In this document: positions 1-6,362 of the stretch, piece after piece
Numbering within the stretch: the first letter of the stretch is position 1
How the letters are laid out: every line of letters starts with the position of its first letter
Assembly: GCA_946628545.1 (NCBI GenBank)
Contig: CAMOWU010000002.1
Span: forward strand, 17,651 to 81,650
Direction: 5' to 3'
Origin: an uncultured Bacteroides sp.
GTDB taxonomy: Bacteria > Bacteroidota > Bacteroidia > Bacteroidales > Bacteroidaceae
DNA length: 64,000 bases
The notes under the pieces: generated by a model
The model's input: the letters and a program-made list of their open reading frames with translations, nothing else
Databases searched by the model: none
Told to the model about the DNA's origin: nothing
Made by a program: the position numbers and the translations under genes

Positions 1-186
1 CAATACATCCACCTGCGCATACTCCACCCTTTCTGGTGCCAGGGCTTTGAGTGCCGCCAAGGGCGCTTCCCTACGAGCTGCCACACCAACACTCCACCCC
101 ATCTCAATGAAGCGTCGGGCCACCTCATGACCTATACCAGAGGAGGCGCCAAGGATCAATATCTTCTGTTTGGAACTCGGATTCAT
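1..186 (-). CDS. SDR-family NAD(P)-dependent oxidoreductase, N-terminal fragment
   Basis: Only the first 62 codons are in the window; the gene runs off the left edge. It starts at the ATG at 184-186. The fragment reads as a short-chain dehydrogenase: a beta strand (KILIL) followed by the dinucleotide-binding motif GASSGIG at residues 13-19, then the amphipathic helix HEVARRFIEMG and a second strand (WSVGVAARR). The catalytic Ser-Tyr-Lys residues lie outside, so the substrate cannot be given. The gene begins 6 bp after the stop of the DUF4294 gene, so the two are probably cotranscribed. Confidence 0.85.
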   Translation of the reverse strand, partial: MNPSSKQKILILGASSGIGHEVARRFIEMGWSVGVAARREAPLAALKALAPERVEYAQVDVL

Positions 187-192
187 AGTCCC

Positions 193-837
193 CTATAATT
201 CTCCGGCCTCAATCAGCAGGATGCAACGCTCGGTCAGACGGTCGTCCACTTCCGGGTCGTACTCTTTCTTCAGGCTGGCTCCGAAAAGCGAGGCGAAGGT
301 GTTCCAGAAGGTAGCCTTGAACGAACCGATGTACTGCTTGATGAGCGCATAAGAGGTGTCGCCTGTCTGGCGGTCGATAAGCTTAATGAGGAGTTTGCCC
401 TGGGCGAAGGTGAGCTTCTTCAGCTGAGGCGTGTACTTCGCCTTCAGTTCCTTTTCTGCCTTCTTCATATACTCGTCCTTGGCTTTCTTGTCGGGCAGGG
501 AGTCGAGATGAGCCACTGTGGCATCGATGGTGCGCTTGATGTCAACTGCTATCGGATACACCTTCTTGATGTTGTTGACCAATTTGTAGTATTTCTGTAC
601 TTGTCTCTTGTTCTTGAAAACCAGAGGTTTGAAAATATAGACATCGTTGAGCACAAACCACGGTATCTTCTCCCCCTCATATTCCACCACACCGGCATAA
701 CCGATGCCATGACGGAAGATGGGAGACCCAGTCAGCTCTTCCATGTCCTCTATCTGGATCTGTTGCGCGTGTAAATGAGAAACGCACGACATAAGAAGCA
801 GGAAAACAAATGCTATTTTCACACTCAATTCTTTCAC
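193..837 (-). CDS. DUF4294 family secreted protein
   Basis: A 214-residue exported protein of the Bacteroidetes family DUF4294, whose function is unknown. After the signal peptide (hydrophobic AFVFLLLMS, cleavage near HLHAQ) comes the family core: IPWFVLNDVYIF, then a lysine-rich helical stretch (KKAEKELKAKY) and the IKLIDRQTGDTSYALIKQYIG segment near residues 150-170. The listed start is GTG. A second GTG five codons later (position 822) gives the more classical signal start (M)KIAFVFLLL and leaves room for a short leader after the promoter-like box at 842-849. The SDR gene follows after 6 bp. Confidence 0.85.
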   Translation of the reverse strand: MKELSVKIAFVFLLLMSCVSHLHAQQIQIEDMEELTGSPIFRHGIGYAGVVEYEGEKIPWFVLNDVYIFKPLVFKNKRQVQKYYKLVNNIKKVYPIAVDIKRTIDATVAHLDSLPDKKAKDEYMKKAEKELKAKYTPQLKKLTFAQGKLLIKLIDRQTGDTSYALIKQYIGSFKATFWNTFASLFGASLKKEYDPEVDDRLTERCILLIEAGEL

Positions 838-841
838 GAGG

Positions 842-849
842 CAAAATTA
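842..849 (-). promoter_or_regulatory. Bacteroidetes -7 promoter element
   Basis: Read on the minus strand this is TAATTTTG, a match to TAnnTTTG. It sits 5 bp before the GTG at 837, so transcription would begin almost at that codon. This favours the inner GTG at 822, or a leaderless message. No good -33 TTTG is seen. Confidence 0.45.
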
Positions 850-997
850 GCCAATAAAAAGCGAACTCACTCTATTTCATTAGTTAAACCTTTCCATGAA
901 ATGTTAAAATAGTTGATTTCATGCAAAAAACGCACTTTTCACTACTGATTGAGGCCAATGCTTCAAATATCCTACATCTTTCAACTTCCCATAAGCG

Positions 998-2560
998 CTA
1001 TTTCATGTACCGCTTTACACCATTGACAATGTAGATACCACGAGATGGATGCTCCACCTGACGGCCTTGAAGGTCATAGATGATGGATTCCTTGTGCGCA
1101 ATCTCTTCTTCCACACGTTTTACCGAACTGCTGTATGACCCATCAACAACTATGATTTCCTTGAATTCACCCTCAAGACTTGAAATCACATCGTCCAGAA
1201 TCCCAGCGTTTTCTGAATTCCTGTAAAGATACAGAATGGGCAAAGTATAGGAGCCGCAAAGGCCTGACTCATAACCATCGATTATGTTGGCATTAGGTGT
1301 CCAATGAATCTCGTTCAGCCAACAACTTGTAAAAACGGAATTGCCAATGGAAGTGACAGAATTGGGAATCACCACACAATCAAGGCTCATACACCTTTCG
1401 AATACCCCACGGCCTAAACTAATCACTGAGTTTGGTATCTCGACACAGCTCAAACTATCACATCCAGAAAAAGCATAATCACCTATGCTTTCAACAAAGG
1501 AGGAAAACACAATCTGCTCAAGCCAAGCACAGTCAGCGAAAGCATGATCACCTATACTCTTGACAGAAGTCGGAATCTCGATGCTTTTCAATCCTGATCC
1601 ACTAAAAACAAAGGAATCAATACGAGTGAGGGAGTTGCCGAACTCAACACTACTCAAAGCAGGACAGTAAGAGAAAGCACCAATACCAATATTCGTGACG
1701 GAGTTGGGAATCGCGATGCTCTCCAAATTTTCACAAGATGAGAAAGCGTCTTCACCAATGCTGATGACAGAGTTGCCAAAATCAATGCTTGTCAAACCCG
1801 AATGAGAGAACGCACTAACCCCTATAGTGGTGACGGAATTGGGGATCTTGATGTTGGACAAACTGAAGCAATTTGCAAATGCACTTTCACCGATATTGGT
1901 TACAGAGTTGCCAATCACAACATTCTTGAGATTGACGCATGACAAGAAAGTGTTCTCGTCTATGACGGTGACTGCGTCGCCTATCACCACATCTTCCAGT
2001 TTTGAACTTTCGAATCCTATGTTACTGATACTGCCGACTGAGTTGCCAATCACGATACTCTTCAGGCCATGCAGGTCTCCCGTATCTGCGCCAAAAGCAA
2101 GCTCTCCGATGTTAGTTACAGAATTGGGAATCACTATGCTCTCAAGGCTTTCACAATTATAGAAAGCCTTCTCACCAATAGAAAGTACAGAATTGGGGAT
2201 TTCCACGCGCTCCAACCCACTACAATCTGCGAAAGCACGGGTGCCTATGCTGACAATGAAGTTTGGAATCACCACATCCTTCAAATCCGCAACACCATAG
2301 AATGCAGAATCCCCAATGCGGGTAACCGAATACGTAACACTATCGTGACTGACAGTGTCGGGTATGACAGGAAAGCCTTCGTATGACGAAAACCAACTGT
2401 CGCGATACGTCAGCTCCACTGTTTTATCCGTACTCGAAGTAATATTGTAATAGAGGGTCTGTCCTTCAACATTCAATGCTTCGAAATCATAACCGGAAAC
2501 ATGCTGGCATATCATATGGAAAAATATGATAATCAGCAATCTGACATTTACACTTTTCAT
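998..2560 (-). CDS. BspA-like leucine-rich repeat surface protein
   Basis: A 520-residue secreted protein. An N-terminal signal peptide (VRLLIIIFFHMICQHVSG) is followed by about fourteen LRR_5-type repeats of roughly 23 residues, with the recurring pattern 'IPNSVTSIGxxAFxxCxxLxxI' across residues 75-420. Such BspA-like repeats mediate adhesion to host or other bacteria in oral and gut Bacteroidetes. The last 35 residues (IIYDLQGRQVEHPSRGIYIVNG, then KRYMK) match the C-terminal sorting tail found on other Prevotella secreted proteins, including the protein at 6363-9242, and suggest export by a type IX-like route. The gene stands alone; a promoter candidate lies at 2720-2751. Confidence 0.9.
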   Translation of the reverse strand: MKSVNVRLLIIIFFHMICQHVSGYDFEALNVEGQTLYYNITSSTDKTVELTYRDSWFSSYEGFPVIPDTVSHDSVTYSVTRIGDSAFYGVADLKDVVIPNFIVSIGTRAFADCSGLERVEIPNSVLSIGEKAFYNCESLESIVIPNSVTNIGELAFGADTGDLHGLKSIVIGNSVGSISNIGFESSKLEDVVIGDAVTVIDENTFLSCVNLKNVVIGNSVTNIGESAFANCFSLSNIKIPNSVTTIGVSAFSHSGLTSIDFGNSVISIGEDAFSSCENLESIAIPNSVTNIGIGAFSYCPALSSVEFGNSLTRIDSFVFSGSGLKSIEIPTSVKSIGDHAFADCAWLEQIVFSSFVESIGDYAFSGCDSLSCVEIPNSVISLGRGVFERCMSLDCVVIPNSVTSIGNSVFTSCWLNEIHWTPNANIIDGYESGLCGSYTLPILYLYRNSENAGILDDVISSLEGEFKEIIVVDGSYSSSVKRVEEEIAHKESIIYDLQGRQVEHPSRGIYIVNGVKRYMK

Positions 2561-2621
2561 AATTATCGCAGTAAGAATTGCAGGTATCTACTATGGCGGT
2601 GGAACCACTAAACAAGACTAG

Positions 2622-2714
2622 CTATTCTCTCAAAACCTTCTGTCGGCCCAAGATGACGACTCCTTTGGTGGTATCAGTAGCGGGTGTGCCGTCCAGGCGA
2701 TAGGCACAAGTTGC
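2622..2714 (-). pseudogene. Remnant of a secreted-protein C-terminal tail
   Basis: Reading the minus strand gives about 30 codons ending in TAG, with the sequence AYRLDGTPATDTTKG followed by VVILGRQKVLRE. This resembles the tail 'Y.LDG...TKGVVI' of Prevotella secreted proteins. An in-frame TAA directly upstream (2715-2717) and the absence of a start show that it is a fragment. It lies between the promoter candidate at 2720-2751 and the BspA-like gene. The rest of the 2561-3060 gap holds nothing else I can support. Confidence 0.6.
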
Positions 2715-2719
2715 TTAAG

Positions 2720-2751
2720 CAAAATTACAAACATTACATCGAAAAAGCAAG
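2720..2751 (-). promoter_or_regulatory. Promoter candidate for the BspA-like gene
   Basis: On the minus strand: CTTG (2748-2751), a 20-bp spacer, then TAATTTTG (2720-2727). This is close to the Bacteroidetes consensus TTTG/TAnnTTTG. The transcript would carry a leader of about 150 nt that includes the gene remnant. Confidence 0.5.
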
Positions 2752-3060
2752 ATTCTTCAGTGTAAATTATGATCGTAGGGAAACATTATTCAATTTTAGC
2801 AAGTGCACCGCATGGCAAAATGCCGTTAGGCATGAGAGATTGTAGCCATAAGGAGGATGATATGATGCTGATACATCAACGAATATTCACTTGCTAAAGT
2901 TGAATCATTATCCTTCAACACAACAGATAGGTAGCCGTACATTGATGATATTCCATTTTCATTTTTTTCACAATCGCGGACTAAACTATCCACCTTTTCC
3001 GATATCCAAAAGGCGAAGAGAACAGAAAAATGATTACAAACATCTAAAACATTAGGCATT

Positions 3061-3867
3061 ATGAAGAAATTTATGATTACTCTTATGGTGATGATGACGA
3101 TGCTTGTTTCATCCGCCAAAGGCATGAGCTACGAGTTGGCACATGAGAACGCAGCCTTCATCGCAGACAAGATGGCTTACGAACTCGACCTGACTGAAAT
3201 GCAGTATGAATCGGTGTATGAGGTGTATTTCGACTATTTCACCTTTATCACACCTACCACAATAAGCGCAGTGTACTGGAACCACCTCTGCATCGACCTC
3301 AAGTACATCCTCAGCCCCGTGCAGTATCGCCTGTTCGAGCGCACCGAGTACTTCTATCATCCAGTGTATTACAGTGGCCTCCGCTGGCACTTCAGAATCT
3401 ACAACCGCTACAACCGTGGCAACTACTACTTCAGCCGCCCAAGGGCATACGTTCACTACGTAGCTGGAGCGCACAGCCGCAACGCCTACGCCGACCGCAG
3501 GAGCCACTACGAGCGTCACCCGCACAACGCCCCGATAGGAGGAGGTATGAGGTCGGTAATGGTGGGACGCCGCAACGACACATCGCCTATGCCACCACAC
3601 ATCACGCAGCAGCGCCACAACAACCCGCCCACAGGCCAGGGTCGAGTGACGAATCCAAGAAACAATGTCAACAACAATAACAGCAGACCAACCAATCAGG
3701 GCAATGTGTCCAATGGAAGAAACAAAGTCAACAACAATGTGAACAACTCCAACCGCAACAACACAGGTCGTACCAACGCAACAGGAGGCAGAACGCAAGT
3801 CACTCCCAACCAAAAAGGTGCTACTAATAGCGGCAATCCCGTTTCAGCCAAAGGAGGCAGAAGGTGA
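3061..3867 (+). CDS. Secreted Asn/Arg/Gly-rich basic protein of unknown function
   Basis: A 268-residue protein with a clear signal peptide (MKKFMITLMVMMTMLVSSAKG). Residues 22-140 form a folded-looking, aromatic-rich region: a helix AAFIADKMAYELDLTEMQYESV that resembles the 'LT..Q' helices of Spy/CpxP-type periplasmic proteins, then many Tyr, His and Arg residues (YFYHPVYYSGLRWHF). Residues 190-268 are low-complexity Asn/Gly/Arg/Thr (NNVNNNNSRPTN, NNVNNSNRNN) with no negative charge, likely disordered and able to bind polyanions. I do not recognise a named family. A weak hairpin follows at 3903-3932. Confidence 0.75.
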   Translation: MKKFMITLMVMMTMLVSSAKGMSYELAHENAAFIADKMAYELDLTEMQYESVYEVYFDYFTFITPTTISAVYWNHLCIDLKYILSPVQYRLFERTEYFYHPVYYSGLRWHFRIYNRYNRGNYYFSRPRAYVHYVAGAHSRNAYADRRSHYERHPHNAPIGGGMRSVMVGRRNDTSPMPPHITQQRHNNPPTGQGRVTNPRNNVNNNNSRPTNQGNVSNGRNKVNNNVNNSNRNNTGRTNATGGRTQVTPNQKGATNSGNPVSAKGGRR

Positions 3868-3902
3868 TTGATAGAAGGGGTTTGGTTGTAACGAATGAAG
3901 AG

Positions 3903-3932
3903 TTAAGAGGATATGTGCGCATTTCCTCTTAA
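3903..3932 (+). terminator. Hairpin downstream of the Asn-rich gene
   Basis: TTAAGAGGA (3903-3911) pairs with TCCTCTTAA (3924-3932) around a 12-nt loop. No T-run follows, so it is only a weak terminator. A tandem CTTAACCTAT pair lies just after it at 3951-3970. Confidence 0.4.
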
Positions 3933-4012
3933 TTCATTATGAATACCTTTCTTAACCTATCTTAACCTATGACAAAAAGTCACCAACAGAGGTTCATCAC
4001 GTTGTAAAGCAC

Positions 4013-4040
4013 GATTTGTGGTGGGTTTCCACCACAAATC
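4013..4040 (+). promoter_or_regulatory. Perfect 12-bp inverted repeat upstream of the AraC-type regulator
   Basis: GATTTGTGGTGG (4013-4024) and CCACCACAAATC (4029-4040) are separated by GTTT. No T-tract follows, so an operator is as likely as a terminator. It ends 55 bp before the -7 element of the regulator gene. Confidence 0.45.
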
Positions 4041-4095
4041 CTCATAAAGAAAGAATATTCTTTATCACGACAGGCTATAAATCCGAATTATTATC

Positions 4096-4103
4096 TAAAT
4101 TTG
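4096..4103 (+). promoter_or_regulatory. -7 promoter element for the AraC/TPR regulator
   Basis: TAAATTTG matches TAnnTTTG. It lies 25 bp before the ATG at 4129. No convincing -33 element is present. Confidence 0.5.
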
Positions 4104-4128
4104 CAACCAAAATGTGCAATGAACTATT

Positions 4129-5919
4129 ATGAAGTACTGGAAAGGTACATATTTAGCCACAGGCGTAGCCATTCTATTCATGATGTTTGGTTGCCAGCGG
4201 GCACAGGTCAGGCAGGTTTCAAGCCCTGAAGAAATAAGGGAACTGAATCACAAAGTGCTGAAGACAGCCAATGAGTCGCCCGACAGTGCTATGCTGATGA
4301 TTAACTCGTTGAAACTGCCCGCTTTCCGCCGTGACTACCTCCGTGCCAAGATTTATGCGCAGTCCTTGGACAGCCTTTGGCTCGACTCTGCCATCATCAT
4401 CGGTGAACGGCTGATGACTTTAGACGTGGCAAGCGAGGATAAAGCATTTCGTCAGGACGTACTCGAGATGCTGGTCAATGCCGGCAGACAGCATGGCGAC
4501 GACGAACAGAACATCCACTGGTGTACGCAGTTGATAGACCTCTGCCGCCAGCAGGGGGAGACAACCGTGGCTCTTCGCAACGAAGCTGAACTGGGTTGCA
4601 TGCTTGCCGGAATAGGCAAGACCGATGAAGGCTTGGCGAAAATTGACAACGCCATCCAACTGCTCAGCGACAAGCGCAAGTGGGAAGAGATGGATGCTTG
4701 TATCATAGCCTTGAGGCGCAAGGAGAGCGTGCTCGACAAAGAGCGGCACTACGCCGACATTCCTCCTGTGGCGCAGGCCATGCTCAATCTACTGTCCGAC
4801 TACGAGCAGCACCCCGATGATTTTCACGACGGCTCCTACCGCGAAATGACTGAGGAACAGCGCCCCGGCTACATTGAGTTCTACCGTGCCAAGGCCTACA
4901 TGTACATGGCGTATGCCTATGCCCATCAAAATGAAAAGGGGAAGGCCCATGAGTATCTGCGGCTCTTTGAGCAGTGCGCTTTTGCCAAGACCTTACAAGG
5001 GCGCATGGAGATAGCCCCGACATGGTGTCTTTTAGGCGAATACGATAAGATGGCGGCTGCCTACGATGAGTACGAGGCCCGTCTGCGAGAGCAGAGCGAT
5101 ACCATGAACACCATCATTACCGGCATCCTTCGCGACCGTGCCTACGCAGCCAAGGCACAGGGCCGACTTGCCGAGAGCCTCCGTCTGCACGAACAATTCG
5201 AAACACTCACTACTACCCTCAACGCCCGTCTGCTCAGCAGCAAGGCCAACCTCTATGCCGCCCGCTATCACGCTCAAGAGCAGCAGTGGGAGATAGAGCG
5301 ACAGAAGGAAGACAAACGTTTTGTATCCATGATGGCCTTCCTTATCGGAATCCTTGCCTTGACGGGACTTTTCTTTGCCTGGTACGCTACCCACCAATGG
5401 CGCAAGACACTACAGAAGAACCGCGCTCTGGCCCAGCAGATCAAGGAGGCGATGATATATAAGGAGAAGTACGAGGAACAGAAAGCCCACCCAAGCCCTC
5501 CTCAAAAGAGGGAAGTTGAGAAGGAGGAAACAGGGAAAACAGGGAATGCTCCTTCTCTTGACTCCCTATCTCCTGAAGAACTTTTCCACTACATCGAACA
5601 TGAAGTCAGTCGCAGGCTGTTGTTCCTCAATCCGTCGTTCGACCGCCAAGCCATCATCGACGAGTTCCACATCTCAAAGGAGCGTGTCGGGGCGGCGTTC
5701 TCTCAGGGCAGCAAATACGACTCGATGACCCAGTTCGTCCGCGACCTGCGATTGGAGTATGCCAGCAAGTTGCTCGTCACCACCGATCTGTCCATCAGCG
5801 ACATCATGACCAAGGCTGGTTTCTCCAACGCCTCTGTCTTCAGCCGCTATTTCAGCCGTAAGTATCAGATTACGCCAACTCAATACCGCCGCGCCAACAG
5901 CGAACAAGACTGCGATTGA
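4129..5919 (+). CDS. Membrane-bound TPR sensor / AraC-type transcription regulator
   Basis: A 596-residue one-protein signalling device. The N-terminus is a lipoprotein-like or uncleaved signal (IALFMMFGC-type, Cys22). Residues about 40-385 are helical repeats of TPR character (EYLRLFEQCAFAKTLQGRMEIA). A transmembrane segment at about 398-420 (FVSMMAFLIGILALTGLFF) is followed by a charged coiled coil and, from about residue 485, a C-terminal AraC/XylS DNA-binding domain (LSISDIMTKAGFSNASVFSR, then KYQITPTQYRR). The TPR part is thus outside the cytoplasm and the DNA-binding part inside. The genes downstream (6195-9420) and the direct repeat at 6080-6117 are its likely targets. The ligand is unknown. 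Confidence 0.85.
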   Translation: MKYWKGTYLATGVAILFMMFGCQRAQVRQVSSPEEIRELNHKVLKTANESPDSAMLMINSLKLPAFRRDYLRAKIYAQSLDSLWLDSAIIIGERLMTLDVASEDKAFRQDVLEMLVNAGRQHGDDEQNIHWCTQLIDLCRQQGETTVALRNEAELGCMLAGIGKTDEGLAKIDNAIQLLSDKRKWEEMDACIIALRRKESVLDKERHYADIPPVAQAMLNLLSDYEQHPDDFHDGSYREMTEEQRPGYIEFYRAKAYMYMAYAYAHQNEKGKAHEYLRLFEQCAFAKTLQGRMEIAPTWCLLGEYDKMAAAYDEYEARLREQSDTMNTIITGILRDRAYAAKAQGRLAESLRLHEQFETLTTTLNARLLSSKANLYAARYHAQEQQWEIERQKEDKRFVSMMAFLIGILALTGLFFAWYATHQWRKTLQKNRALAQQIKEAMIYKEKYEEQKAHPSPPQKREVEKEETGKTGNAPSLDSLSPEELFHYIEHEVSRRLLFLNPSFDRQAIIDEFHISKERVGAAFSQGSKYDSMTQFVRDLRLEYASKLLVTTDLSISDIMTKAGFSNASVFSRYFSRKYQITPTQYRRANSEQDCD

Positions 5920-6016
5920 GCGAGAGGAGAGCCAATGTCGTTGGGTTCTCCCAAGCGTGAGCAGGATCGACCCAGGTCAAGCGTAACAGATGATGATGCC
6001 ATGCCATCGCCACTAT

Positions 6017-6049
6017 AGTCTCGAAACCCCAGTGTTTCGGGACTTTTTT
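6017..6049 (+). terminator. Rho-independent terminator of the AraC/TPR gene
   Basis: AGTCTCGAAAC (6017-6027) pairs with GTTTCGGGACT (6034-6044), one G-T wobble, loop CCCAGT, followed by TTTTTT. It stands 98 bp after the stop codon. Confidence 0.85.
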
Positions 6050-6079
6050 CTTGACTCGTCAATTGACGTTGTCGAATTC

Positions 6080-6117
6080 ACTTGACCATTTGTCTGAAAC
6101 GACTTGACCATTTGTCT
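6080..6117 (+). promoter_or_regulatory. 16-bp direct repeat, candidate activator operator
   Basis: ACTTGACCATTTGTCT occurs exactly twice, at 6080-6095 and 6102-6117. The 22-bp period is about two helical turns, the spacing expected for two AraC-type subunits on one DNA face. The repeat ends next to where a -33 element should be, and the promoter there has a good -7 box but a poor -33. Binding by the regulator at 4129-5919 is inferred. Confidence 0.6.
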
Positions 6118-6146
6118 TTAATATATGTATATACGCACGAAAAGCG

Positions 6147-6154
6147 TATTTTTG
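6147..6154 (+). promoter_or_regulatory. -7 promoter element for the 6195-9420 unit
   Basis: TATTTTTG matches TAnnTTTG, followed by GC. It is 40 bp before the first start codon. The expected -33 position reads TATG, so activator help is plausible. Confidence 0.55.
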
Positions 6155-6194
6155 CATTTTGATAATAAATAACAATATCAAAACAAACAATAAA

Positions 6195-6326
6195 ATGAAA
6201 CTGAATACTTCTTCTATTTTGCCTGTGACTCTCGCAACAATAGTATTCGGACTGACATCATGCGGTATAGATATGCCCAAGGCCGTCATCGCCCTCTACA
6301 GCGCATTGGGCTTCGCAACGAAATAA
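6195..6326 (+). CDS. 43-residue mini-lipoprotein
   Basis: ATG at 6195 to TAA at 6324-6326, encoding 43 residues. A hydrophobic signal (SSILPVTLATIVFGLTSC) ends in a lipobox-like LTSC with the Cys at residue 23, leaving a mature lipopeptide of only about 21 residues (CGIDMPKAVIALYSALGFATK). It lies between a promoter candidate and the large secreted protein, 36 bp before that start, so they are probably cotranscribed. I recognise no family. Its size is unusual, but the start, lipobox and placement argue that it is real. Confidence 0.6.
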   Translation: MKLNTSSILPVTLATIVFGLTSCGIDMPKAVIALYSALGFATK

Positions 6327-6362
6327 TGATCAAACAAATTATAAACCAAATAAGAACAATAA

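Noticed and set aside
2826..3125. 99-codon minus-strand frame upstream of the Asn-rich gene
   Set aside because: It overlaps the start of a well-supported gene on the other strand, and has no domain, promoter or ribosome site.
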